Assembly (NCBI GenBank): GCA_943331295.2
Contig: CALQLA020000015.1
Span: forward strand, 32,845 to 96,844
Reading direction: 5' to 3'
DNA length: 64,000 nt
DNA from: Bordetella parapertussis
Lineage (GTDB): Bacteria; Pseudomonadota; Gammaproteobacteria; Burkholderiales; Casimicrobiaceae
The position numbers and the translations under genes are program-made. The notes beneath the pieces are model-generated. The model had not been told where the DNA came from and did no database searches. It saw only the letters and a list, made by a program, of their open reading frames with translations. Shown in pieces: positions 8,403 through 16,469 of this stretch; the first letter of the stretch is position 1; each line of letters starts with the position of its first letter.

Positions 8403-9038
8403 GTGCCCGTCGCTGCCACGGCACCCCCCGTGACATCGGCCCGCGCATCGGGCATCCTGATGTTGTTTCTTGCTGTCGCCCCCCGCGCCGACCCATCCGC
8501 CGCGCGACCCGGCGTTCAGCTGCCCCTGCCCCGCCTGCCTTTGTCCCCGCTGCCTTTGTCCCCGCTGCCTTTGTCCCCGCTGCCTTTGCCCCCCCTGCCT
8601 TTGTCGCCCCTGCCGCCCAATCCGCTGCGCATCGACATCGACCCGCTGCGCGCCCGGCTGGATGCGCTCGCGGCCGCCGGCCGCACCGCCGACGGCGCGT
8701 GCTGCCGGCTCGCGGTCGAGCCCGGCTCGCTGCGGGCCTGGGGCCTCGCCGTGCGTCCGAAGACGCTGTGGATCGCGACCATCCCGGTGATCGTCGCGAC
8801 CTGCCTCGCGTGGTCGGTCGCCCACGCGTTCGACCCGCAGGTCGCGGCGATCGCGCTCGCGTTCGTCGTCGCGCTGTCCGTGATGCTCCGCGGCGGCTGG
8901 CCGACCGCATGGCGCCTCGTGCGCGACCTGCCGCGCACGCCGCGCGGGCCGGAGCAGAACGCGCTGCTCTTCCGCACGGTAATGCTCGAGGTCGCGTACG
9001 GGATGCTGCTGGCGGTTGCGGCGTTGTGTGCGGCATGA
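8403..9038 (+). pseudogene. UbiA/MenA-like prenyltransferase remnant lacking its catalytic core
   Basis: From about residue 110, the sequence RAWGLAVRPKTLWIATIPV matches the first membrane helix of 1,4-dihydroxy-2-naphthoate/UbiA prenyltransferases. It then runs, within about 50 residues, into LVRDLPRTPRGPEQNALLFRT and a last helix (LEVAYGMLLAVAALCA) that are characteristic of the C-terminus. The roughly 200 residues normally between, including both Asp-rich Mg-prenyl-diphosphate motifs (NDxxD and DxxxD), are missing. The frame is kept across the junction, as after an in-frame deletion. The proline-leucine leader (LPLSPLPLSP…) comes from a 15-bp tandem repeat at 8520-8609 and is probably not part of the ancestral gene. 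Catalysis is not possible. Confidence 0.6.
8520..8609 (+). repeat. 15-bp tandem repeat, about six copies
   Basis: Six consecutive 15-bp units start at 8520, 8535, 8550, 8565, 8580 and 8595. The central three are identical (CTGCCTTTGTCCCCG); the outer ones carry a few substitutions. Because 15 is a multiple of three, any translation through it gives a Leu-Pro-Leu-Ser-Pro repeat. It forms the 5' part of the prenyltransferase remnant. Copy number may vary between strains by slippage. Confidence 0.9.
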
Positions 9039-9064
9039 GGGGGATCATGCTCCGTGCGCGCGTG

Positions 9065-9094
9065 CACCCGGGTTTCGCTGGTGCTCAACCCGGG
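9065..9094. repeat. REP-like palindrome A
   Basis: CCCGGGTT (9067-9074) and AACCCGGG (9087-9094) flank a 12-nt loop, the same arrangement found near 9986, 26643 and 44907-44998. It lies 27 bp after the prenyltransferase remnant and runs straight into an 18-bp tandem array. No transposase of the REP-associated (RAYT) type is in the window. Confidence 0.8.
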
Positions 9095-9177
9095 CTGCGA
9101 CATCATTACGGGATGCGACGTCATTCCGGGGTGCGGCGTCATTCCTGGGTGCGGCATCGTGCCGGGCCGCGACACCC
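9091..9177 (+). repeat. 18-bp imperfect tandem repeat, 4.8 copies
   Basis: Units start at 9091, 9109, 9127, 9145 and 9163, all variants of C-GGG-NTGCG(A/G)C(A/G)TC-AT-T-N (for example CGGGATGCGACGTCATTC at 9109). The first unit begins inside the right arm of REP-like palindrome A, so the array may have grown from the palindrome's edge. It ends 23 bp before the HAD hydrolase start at 9200, so it could affect that gene's leader. No coding role is evident. Confidence 0.85.
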
Positions 9178-9199
9178 ACAAACGCGCTGACGCCCACAC

Positions 9200-10000
9200 A
9201 TGCCCATCCGACTCATCGCCTCCGACCTCGACGGCACGCTGCTGAAGGACGACGGCACCGTCAGCCCGCGCACGCGCGCGGCGCTGGCGCGTGCCGCCGC
9301 GCTGGGCATCGCGATCGTGCTCGTCACCGGCCGGCCGCCGCGCTGGGTGCGCGACATGCCGGCGCTGACCGGCGCGCACGCGGAGGTCGTCTGCGCCAAC
9401 GGCGCGCTGCTCTACGACGTCGACGCGCACGCGATCATCGAGCACGCGCCGCTCTCGTGCGCGCTCGCGGTCGAACTGGTCGATGCGCTGCGCGCCACGG
9501 CGCGTGGCTCGACGTTCGCCTGCGAGATGGCGTTCCGCTTCGGCCGCGACACGGACTACCAGCCGCGGATGCCGCCCGCCGACGAACTGGTCGGCGACGT
9601 GCGCGACATGGTCGCCGCGATCCCCGCGACCAAGCTGATCGTCCGCGACGACCTGATCGAACACGACGCGCTCGTCGCCGCGGTCCGGCACGTGGTGCGC
9701 GGCCGCGCCGAGGTCACCCATTCGGGCTTCGGGATCGTCGAGATCTCGGCGCCGGGCGTGGACAAGGCACACGGTCTGCGGGCCGCATGCGCGCGGCACG
9801 GCGTCGCGCTCGCCGACACCGTCGCGTTCGGCGACATGCCCAACGACATCCCGATGCTGGTGCGCGCCGGCCTCGGCGTCGCGGTCGCCAACGCCCATGC
9901 CGACGTCCGCGCGATCGCCAACGAGATCACCGCATCGAACGAGGACGACGGCGTTGCCCGGGTCATCGAGCGGTTGTTGGGAAGCCGTAGCCCGGGTTGA
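9200..10000 (+). CDS. Cof-type HAD-IIB family hydrolase (sugar/nucleotide phosphatase)
   Basis: This 266-residue cytoplasmic HAD phosphatase starts with motif I in IASDLDGTLL, the first Asp being the nucleophile. Motif II is in IVLVTGRPP, the Lys of motif III in DKAHGLRA, and motif IV is in AFGDMPNDIPML. The type IIB cap lies between motifs II and III. Family members dephosphorylate sugar phosphates, FMN, PLP or similar small molecules; specificity cannot be read here. The stop (TGA 9998-10000) lies inside REP-like palindrome B, so the last residues (SRSPG) are encoded by the repeat. Confidence 0.9.
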   Translation: MPIRLIASDLDGTLLKDDGTVSPRTRAALARAAALGIAIVLVTGRPPRWVRDMPALTGAHAEVVCANGALLYDVDAHAIIEHAPLSCALAVELVDALRATARGSTFACEMAFRFGRDTDYQPRMPPADELVGDVRDMVAAIPATKLIVRDDLIEHDALVAAVRHVVRGRAEVTHSGFGIVEISAPGVDKAHGLRAACARHGVALADTVAFGDMPNDIPMLVRAGLGVAVANAHADVRAIANEITASNEDDGVARVIERLLGSRSPG

Positions 10001-10023
10001 GCGCCAGCGAAACCCGGGCTACG
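9986..10023. repeat. REP-like palindrome B, holding the stop codons of two convergent genes
   Basis: CGTAGCCCGGGTT (9986-9998) and AACCCGGGCTACG (10011-10023) are perfect 13-bp inverted repeats around a 12-nt spacer. The TGA of the HAD gene starts in the left arm, and the TAG of the amidase gene is read from CTA at 10019-10021 in the right arm. As RNA it would fold into a strong hairpin on either strand, so it may serve as a bidirectional transcript end or RNase barrier. Confidence 0.88.
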
Positions 10024-11458
10024 CGGACGCAGCCAGCGCCGCGCAGTCGGGCGACCTGCGGGCGTGCGGATTCGCCGCCTCCAGCGCATGCGCCAGCTGC
10101 AGCACGCCGAACTCCTGCCGGTACCGCCCGACCACCTGCATGCCGACCGGCAGCCCGGCGGCGGTGAATGCGCACGGCACCGAGGCGGCCGGATGGCCCG
10201 TCGCCGAGATTCGCGTGCAGCTTCGCATCCAGTCGATGTAGCTCGCCATCGCCACGCCATTGATCGCGGTGACGTACGGCTCGGTCACCGGGAACGGCGG
10301 CACCTGGTTCACCGGCGCGACGAGGAACTCGTGGCGGCCGAGGAATTCGCGCAGCGCGTGGAACACCGCGGTCCGCGCCCGATGCGCGGCGACGATCGTG
10401 GCCGGCGCAAGCACGAACGCCTGCTCGATGTTCCATACCGCGGTGTCCTTCATCTCGTGCCGGTGCGCGTCGAGCAGGTGCCCGTGACGCTCGGCGAGCA
10501 GCACCGCGCGCAGCGTGTCGAACGCGAGGTCGGCGGCGGCGAGATCCGGCTCGGCTTCCGCGACGACGCAACCCAGCTCCCGCAGCAGCGCCACGCCGTG
10601 CTCCAGCGCGCTCGCCACCTCCGGATCGACCGGCAGCCCGCCCAGCGTGCGGCTCACCGCGACGCGCACGCCGCGAAAGTCGCGGTCGAGCGGCGCGAGG
10701 AACTGCGCGGGATCCTCGGCGATCGTCAGCGGATCGCGCAGGTCGGTGCCGGCCATCGCCGCCAGCAGGAACGCGGCGTCCGACGCCGTGCGGGCGAGCG
10801 GACCCAGCACCGACAGGCCCTGCCAGTTCTCGTCGCCCGGCCAGTCGGGCACGCGCGACGGACAGGGGCGCAAGCCGAAGATGTGGTTGAAGTTGCCGGG
10901 ATTGCGCAGGCTGCCGCCCAAGTCCGAGCCGTCGGCGAACGGCAGCATCCGGGTCGCGACGGCGACCGCCGCGCCGCCCGACGACCCGCCGCAGGTCCGG
11001 CTCAAGTCCCACGGGTTGCGCGTGGCGCCGAAGATCGGGTTGAACGTCTGCGAGCCCATCGCGAACTCGGGCGTGTTGGTCTTGCCGACGATCACGAACC
11101 CGTGCGCGCGCAGCCGTTCGACCATCGCCGAGTCGTGGTCGGGCACCCAGTCGCGGTAGATCGGCGAGCCCAGCGTCGTGCGCATGCCCTGCACCGGCTC
11201 CATGTCCTTGATCGCGATCGGCATGCCCGCCCACGGCGACAGCGCCTCGCCGCGCGCGCGCCGGCCGTCGATGGCGGCCGCGGCGGCGCGCGCGCCGACG
11301 GGGCCGAGCGTCGGAATCGCATTGAGCACGGGATTCAAGGCGGCGATCTGCACGAGATGCGCGTCGAGGAGTTCGACGGCGCTGATCGCGCGCGTGGCGA
11401 GTCCTTGCGCCTGCTCGCGCGCGGAAAGGAGGCAGAGCTCGGGGGTGACGTGAGGCAT
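10019..11458 (-). CDS. Amidase-signature family amidase
   Basis: The 479-residue cytoplasmic hydrolase cleaves carboxamides, but its substrate is unknown. The Ser-cisSer-Lys triad is intact: Lys84 in PIAIKDMEP, Ser160 in the CGGSSGGAA loop, and nucleophile Ser183 in SDLGGSLRNPG. Start ATG 11458 (MPHVTPELCLLSAREQ) gives normal family length; a much longer in-frame extension upstream is arginine-rich antisense sequence and was rejected. The 3' end lies in REP-like palindrome B. It is divergent from the diaminopropionate ammonia-lyase gene (176 bp between starts). A second, clearly different amidase is at 38207. Confidence 0.9.
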   Translation of the reverse strand: MPHVTPELCLLSAREQAQGLATRAISAVELLDAHLVQIAALNPVLNAIPTLGPVGARAAAAAIDGRRARGEALSPWAGMPIAIKDMEPVQGMRTTLGSPIYRDWVPDHDSAMVERLRAHGFVIVGKTNTPEFAMGSQTFNPIFGATRNPWDLSRTCGGSSGGAAVAVATRMLPFADGSDLGGSLRNPGNFNHIFGLRPCPSRVPDWPGDENWQGLSVLGPLARTASDAAFLLAAMAGTDLRDPLTIAEDPAQFLAPLDRDFRGVRVAVSRTLGGLPVDPEVASALEHGVALLRELGCVVAEAEPDLAAADLAFDTLRAVLLAERHGHLLDAHRHEMKDTAVWNIEQAFVLAPATIVAAHRARTAVFHALREFLGRHEFLVAPVNQVPPFPVTEPYVTAINGVAMASYIDWMRSCTRISATGHPAASVPCAFTAAGLPVGMQVVGRYRQEFGVLQLAHALEAANPHARRSPDCAALAASA

Positions 11459-11633
11459 GGTCGCAGTCGGAGGTTGGCGCCGGAGCGGTGGCGATGCGCG
11501 GTCGCGGCGGCGCGCGTCCGGCGCGACGGCGCGGGGAATGCGGGGCGGCGCGCGAAGCAAATCGGTGCCGCAGTGACGCGCCGCCGCTCGCCGGGGTAGC
11601 ATCAGGTCTTTGCGCCGCCTCTCCCCTGCAAGC

Positions 11634-12851
11634 ATGACACCTCCCCGTTCCGCCGTCATCAACGCGCACGCCGCGCCGCGCAGCCAGCCGTACGGCACGC
11701 GGCGCCCGCGCGCCCTGTCCGCGGCGGGGTTCGCGGCGGCGGCCGCCGAGATCGTCACCTGGCCCGATTACGCGCCGACGCCGCTCACGCCCCTGCCCGA
11801 GCTCGCCCGCCGGCTCGGCGTGCACGAGATCTGGTACAAGGACGAGCGCACGCGGTTCGGCCTCAAGAGCTTCAAGGCGCTGGGCGGCGCATACGCGGTC
11901 GCCAACGTGCTGAAGCGCGCGATCCGCGACGCGGGCCGCGGCGAGGCGACGGCGATGGACCTCGTCGCCGGCACGTTCCGCGACGTCGCGGCCGCCATCA
12001 CCGTCACCTGCGCCACCGACGGCAACCACGGGCGGTCGGTGGCCTGGGGCGCGCGGCTCTTCGGCTGCCGCTGCGTGATCTTCGTCCACGAGCACGTGAG
12101 CCAGGGCCGGCGCGACGCGATCGCCCGCTACGGCGCCGAGGTGGTCGAGGTCAAGGGCAACTACGACGACTCGGTGCGCCACGCCGCGGCCGCCGCCGCC
12201 GCGGGCGGCCGGACCGTCGTGTCCGACACGTCGTACCCCGGCTATCGCGACATCCCCGCCGACGTGATGCACGGCTACGGGGTGATGGCCGCGGAGATCG
12301 CCGCGCAACTGGAACGGCCGCCGACGCACGTGCTGGTGCAGGCCGGCGTCGGCGCGCTAGCGGCGGCGATCTGCGCCGATTTCTGGTTCCGCTGGGGCGC
12401 GGCGCGTCCCCGCTTCATCGCCGTCGAGCCGACGACCGCCGACTGCATCGCGCAGAGCCTCGCCGCCGGGCATCCGGTTGCGGTCACCGGCGCGCTCGAC
12501 ACCGTGATGGCGGGGCTCGCCTGCGGCGAGGTCTCGACGATCGCCTGGGAGATCCTCGCCACCGGCGCCGACGCCGCCGTGGCGGTAGCGGATCGCTACG
12601 CGCTGGCGGCGGTCCGCGCGTTCGCCGATCCGACGCCGGGGGATCCGGCGATCGTTTCCGGCGAGACCGGCGCGGCGGGCCTTGCCGCGCTTTTCGCGGC
12701 GCAGGACGATCCGGCGATCCGCGCCGCGCTGGCGCTCGACGCCCGCTCGCGCGTGCTGCTGCTCGGCAGCGAGGGCGACACCGACCCCGCGATCTACCGC
12801 GCGATCGTCGGGAAGAGCGCGGACGAGGTCCTCGGGTCGTCGTGGCCCTAG
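11634..12851 (+). CDS. dpaL: Diaminopropionate ammonia-lyase
   Basis: This 405-residue PLP enzyme of fold type II splits 2,3-diaminopropionate into pyruvate and two ammonia. The PLP-binding Lys81 lies in FGLKSFKALGGAYA, the family signature (FKxLGG). ATDGNHGRSVAWGARL is the Asn-Gly phosphate-contact region of tryptophan-synthase-beta-like enzymes, and the C-terminal SGETGAAGLAAL matches the second glycine loop. ATG 11634 follows a short leader; an earlier in-frame ATG at 11610 is possible. It is divergent from an amidase, which could release an amine substrate, but that link is only positional. It overlaps the next (broken) gene by 10 bp. Confidence 0.92.
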   Translation: MTPPRSAVINAHAAPRSQPYGTRRPRALSAAGFAAAAAEIVTWPDYAPTPLTPLPELARRLGVHEIWYKDERTRFGLKSFKALGGAYAVANVLKRAIRDAGRGEATAMDLVAGTFRDVAAAITVTCATDGNHGRSVAWGARLFGCRCVIFVHEHVSQGRRDAIARYGAEVVEVKGNYDDSVRHAAAAAAAGGRTVVSDTSYPGYRDIPADVMHGYGVMAAEIAAQLERPPTHVLVQAGVGALAAAICADFWFRWGAARPRFIAVEPTTADCIAQSLAAGHPVAVTGALDTVMAGLACGEVSTIAWEILATGADAAVAVADRYALAAVRAFADPTPGDPAIVSGETGAAGLAALFAAQDDPAIRAALALDARSRVLLLGSEGDTDPAIYRAIVGKSADEVLGSSWP

Positions 12852-13768
12852 CAGGAAGCGGGGTCCCGGTCACCGCGGCCCCGGCCCGCTTCGAGGCCCT
12901 CGACAGCTGGCGCGGGATCTGCGCGTGCGTCGTCGCGCTGTTCCACTTCCCCGGGCACAGCCCGCTCTACGCGGCGCCGTTCATCCGCAACGCCTACCTG
13001 TTCGTCGACTTCTTCTTCGTCCTGAGCGGCTTCGTCATCGCTTGAAACTACGAGTCGCGGCTCGGCACGCGGCGCGAGGTAGGCGACTTCCTCGTCCTGC
13101 GGCTGGGCCGGCTCTATCCGCTGCATCTCTTCACGCTGCTGCTGTTTGTCGCCGCGGAAGCGGTCCGCTTCGCGGGCGGCAGCGGGCCGGCGTTCGGCGG
13201 CGACAAGCCGTGGGCGATCGTCACCAACCTGCTGCTGGTGCAGAGCCTCAACCTGCATCACGGGCAGACGTGGAACGGTCCCGGCTGGTCGATCAGCACC
13301 GAGCTCTGGACCTACGTCGTGTTCGCGCTGCTGTGCTTCTTCTTCGGCCTGCGCCGCTGGCACCTCGCCGTCGCCGCGGTGCTGCTGCCCGCCGCGCTCG
13401 CCGTGCTGTCGAGGAGCGTCCAGTGGCTGGGGCGAATCTCGTACTCGATCTACATGGTCCACTTCGTCTGCCTGATGCTGGTCGTCGGCCCGGGCGCCGA
13501 CCTCCTTTCGCGGCACGTGGTCGGCGTCGATCTGTGGACGCAGATGCCGCTCCCCGACGGCAGCTACGCGACGGTCTTCGGGCGCAGCGATGTCGAGGGC
13601 AACCTGAGCTACGCGGCAATGCTGGCGCTCACGCTGGCGTTCAGTGCGTTCACCTACCGCATCGTCGAGATGCCGGGCCGCGAGTGGGCCCGCCGCCGGG
13701 TGCGACGGCGGGCCGCGCCTGCGGGTGCCGCGCTCGCGGCCGGTACACCGCAGGTGCGCGAAGACTGA
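12842..13768 (+). pseudogene. Acyltransferase-3 family membrane protein, interrupted by a stop codon
   Basis: The first 67 codons (FEALDSWRGICACVVALFHF, then LFVDFFFVLSGFVIA) are a clear acyltransferase-3/OafA-type start, with the usual R/H pair of the active region. An in-frame TGA at 13043-13045 then cuts the frame between FVIA and NYESRLG; family proteins have one residue here (often His or Trp), so TGG to TGA is a simple explanation. The frame reopens without shift and continues to 13768 through WNGPGWSISTELWTY and WLGRISYSIYMVHF. Total coding length, about 308 residues, is short for the family (350-400), with missing helices between FFFGLRRWHL and SVQWLGRISYS. Probably inactive. Confidence 0.75.
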
Positions 13769-13880
13769 CACAAACCGTCCGCGCCCAGCGGCCAATCGCT
13801 CAATGTGCGCTAAGAAAACCCTGCACAACCCCTCATGCCAGAGCAATGTCCAGGGCCGTCCGCCGCACCCGATGCCGCGG

Positions 13881-14299
13881 ATGCTGCGCATCTACTTCAT
13901 GCCGCAGTGATTCAACCTCTCCGACCCGGAGATGAAGCAGACCCGCAAGGGCAAGCAGTGGCACTTCGGGAGAAGCTGCACGTCGGCACTGACCGGCGCG
14001 GCCTGGTGCGCAGCGTGGCTACCGGCCCGGCTTCCCAAGGCGACATCAACCGGCTCGATGACCCGATGCATGGGCAGGAACGGGAGCTGTTCGGCGACCA
14101 GGCCCGCTGGTCGGAAGATCATCGGCAGCATTGCCGGCATGCCGGGATTGCCTACCGGGTCAATCGCCGAGCCAAGCCCGGGCGCACGCTGACCGATCAC
14201 GAGAAGGCGATCAGCCGTTCCGGCTCGCGCCATCGTGCGCGGGGCGAGCACAGGTTCGCCCGCAATGCGACGGGCAAATCCGCTTACACCTTCTGCTAG
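13881..14299 (+). pseudogene. IS5-family transposase remnant
   Basis: Pieces of an IS5-type transposase are spread over two frames. LRIYFMPQ, then a stop at 13908, then FNLSDPEMKQTRKGKQWHFG (normally separated parts now joined), then after a frameshift KLHVGTDRRGLVRSV, HGQERELFGDQARWSEDHRQ, GIAYRVNRRAKPGRTLTDH and RSGSRHRARGEHRF. The joining of FNLSDP to the later DPEMKQT motif removes the middle of the protein. The final Glu region (ARGEH for ARVEH) is present but the C-terminus is lost. It marks an old insertion between the broken acyltransferase gene and the sulfatase. Confidence 0.85.
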
Positions 14300-14347
14300 G
14301 CTGAGCAGTTATCCAGAAAGCATGCTCCCCTAGGGCAGAACCTGAAC

Positions 14348-16429
14348 ATGACGAACTCGGCACCTCCAGAGAAGAATTCCGAAAAGCCCGCTGGCATAGA
14401 CTTGTCGCGGCGGCTGATGCTCAAGGCCGCCGTAGGCATGGCCGCCGGCGCTGCGCTGCCGGGCTGCGGCGATGGCTCGAGCAGTAGCCCTGCGGCGACA
14501 AACGGACCGAACGTACTGTTCATCGTCGTCGATCAGTTGCGCTACCCGAAAGTCTTCCCTGCCGGCATCACGTCGCCCGAGCAGTTTCTGAAGACTTTCA
14601 TGCCCAACACCTATTCCCTCTGGCAAAGGGGCGTCAAGTTTTCCAATCACATCACTGCTTCATGCGCCTGCTCGCCGGCGCGGGGCGTCCTGGTCACCGG
14701 GCTTTATGCACACCAGACCTTTCTGGCCACGACACTGCTCAACGACCCCACCATACCGTTCGCCCTTTCCCCACCGCTCGATCCGCGCTTTCCGACCTAC
14801 GGCAAGTATTTTCAGTCCGCAGGCTATGCCACCCCGTACATCGGAAAGTGGCATTGCTCGGTCCCCCATGACCCCAATGGGCAGGGAGAACTTTCCGGCT
14901 TCGGGTTTCAGGCGTTCATCGATCCTGACCCGATCGCCAACAATCTGCAGGGGTCCTATGGCGCATCGGCAGCGCAGGAAGCCGACCTATACCCGCCAGA
15001 TGGCGTGCCTTTCTTCAGCGATGCCTACATTGCGAGCGTCGCCGGTGCATGGCTGTCGCAGCAGACACCCTCGAGCCAGCGATGGTGCCTGACCGTGGGT
15101 TTCCAGAACCCTCACGATCAGGAATTCTACCCGGCCGGGACCGAATTCCAGACCTTTGCGAACCTGTACAGCGCCAGCGGAGTGCTGAGCCCCTCGGGGG
15201 CAAGCAGCAATCCGCTGGGAGCTGCGCAGATCGATCAATATGCCACTTCTTCTGCCTGTGGCAACGCCGTGAGCTGGTCTACGGCGACAAGTCCGTATTT
15301 TTGGGGCATCGGCGGCGTGGCGACGCCGAAGAGTTACGGCTATCCCCCCATTCCGCCCAACTGGGAGTCCCTTGTGACCCTGGAGGCGGTCAAGCCCGGA
15401 TGGCAGACCGTCGCCCGCCAGGCATTCCAGTCGCAATTTGGCGGCGTCACCGACGACCCGACGGTCACCACGTTCAACGTGCCGGTCCTGCAGTATCCGG
15501 GGGGATCTCCGGTGCCCGCCAGGACCTATGCGGGGTACGTGAACGAGAACTGGGTCAACCCGGTCTTGGGGATGGCCTATGGGCCCTACACGTACTGGCA
15601 GCGGTCTCTGGATTCCTATACGCAGTTCATGCAGATCGTGGACAGAAATATCGGCACCGTGCTCGCAGCCGTTCCGGCCGATGTGCTGAACAACACCGTG
15701 ATCGTGTTCACCTCCGACCACGGCGAATACGGCGGCGCACACGGCCTGGTCACGGGCAAGATCGGCAATGCCTATGACGAGGCCATCCGTGTGCCTCTGA
15801 TCGTCGTCGACCATACGAAGACGTTCACGGGGGATATCGAGACGGTACGCACGCAGCTGACGTCCTCCGTGGACATCACTCCGATGCTGGTAAGTCTTGC
15901 GTACGGGGGAAACGCCGCGCTCTGGCAGCAGGGCGATGCCGCGGCGATGTATGGCAGCCGCTACAACATGTTTCCGCTGCTCAAGTCGGCTGCCGTCCCC
16001 GGGCGCAGGTATGCGCTGTTCAGCACCGATGAAGTCATCAACCCGCAGGCCGATTTCGTCACGCCTGCCGACAGCCTCGGGCTCAAGACTCCCTGGCACA
16101 TCATCAGCATGGTCACGCCCGAGGCGAAACTGGCACTTTATGCCAACTGGACCCCGGGCACGATCCGGATGATCCAGGGAACCATGCAGGGCGAGTATTA
16201 CGACTACGGAACCGCAGGCGGCGTTCTGGAAACCAGCAATACCTTCACCAACCCGCCGACCGGCAATGCACTGGCGATGCAGAACCAGTTGCTCAACGAA
16301 CTGTTGGACAGCGAGCTGCAGGCACCCCTGCCCAATGCCCTGTACGGCGTTCAACAGGACGCAAAGTCGATTTTTATCGCTTACATGCAGGATTCCGCCG
16401 GCTTTCCGTTTCTCAGCGGGCGGCTCTAG
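14348..16429 (+). CDS. Type I sulfatase, probable Tat-exported lipoprotein
   Basis: The 693-residue protein belongs to the sulfatase/alkaline phosphatase superfamily and would hydrolyse a sulfate ester outside the cytoplasm. Residues 20-26 (SRRLMLK) form a twin-arginine signal, and ALPGC40 is a possible lipobox. The metal/nucleophile core is present: Asp in LFIVVDQLR, Cys108 of C-S-P-A-R112 (the formylglycine site), the Lys of YIGKWH, and FTSDHGEYGGAHG. It therefore needs a formylglycine-generating enzyme, none of which is in the window. Its base and codon usage are visibly less G+C-rich than its neighbours, and it sits beside a dead IS5 element, so acquisition by transfer is likely. Substrate unknown. 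Confidence 0.85.
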   Translation: MTNSAPPEKNSEKPAGIDLSRRLMLKAAVGMAAGAALPGCGDGSSSSPAATNGPNVLFIVVDQLRYPKVFPAGITSPEQFLKTFMPNTYSLWQRGVKFSNHITASCACSPARGVLVTGLYAHQTFLATTLLNDPTIPFALSPPLDPRFPTYGKYFQSAGYATPYIGKWHCSVPHDPNGQGELSGFGFQAFIDPDPIANNLQGSYGASAAQEADLYPPDGVPFFSDAYIASVAGAWLSQQTPSSQRWCLTVGFQNPHDQEFYPAGTEFQTFANLYSASGVLSPSGASSNPLGAAQIDQYATSSACGNAVSWSTATSPYFWGIGGVATPKSYGYPPIPPNWESLVTLEAVKPGWQTVARQAFQSQFGGVTDDPTVTTFNVPVLQYPGGSPVPARTYAGYVNENWVNPVLGMAYGPYTYWQRSLDSYTQFMQIVDRNIGTVLAAVPADVLNNTVIVFTSDHGEYGGAHGLVTGKIGNAYDEAIRVPLIVVDHTKTFTGDIETVRTQLTSSVDITPMLVSLAYGGNAALWQQGDAAAMYGSRYNMFPLLKSAAVPGRRYALFSTDEVINPQADFVTPADSLGLKTPWHIISMVTPEAKLALYANWTPGTIRMIQGTMQGEYYDYGTAGGVLETSNTFTNPPTGNALAMQNQLLNELLDSELQAPLPNALYGVQQDAKSIFIAYMQDSAGFPFLSGRL

Positions 16430-16469
16430 GGATGGCCTTATCGAGTGACGAAGAGGCCGATCCTTCGGT

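Noticed and set aside
8520..8609. Possible CRISPR or coding Leu-Pro repeat
   Set aside because: Fifteen-bp units without spacers cannot be CRISPR; repeat is a simple tandem array and the peptide it encodes has no support as a functional domain.
10019..11758. N-terminally extended amidase of 579 residues
   Set aside because: The extra ~100 residues are Arg/Ala-rich antisense of the promoter region and of the ammonia-lyase gene; the 479-residue form has normal family length.
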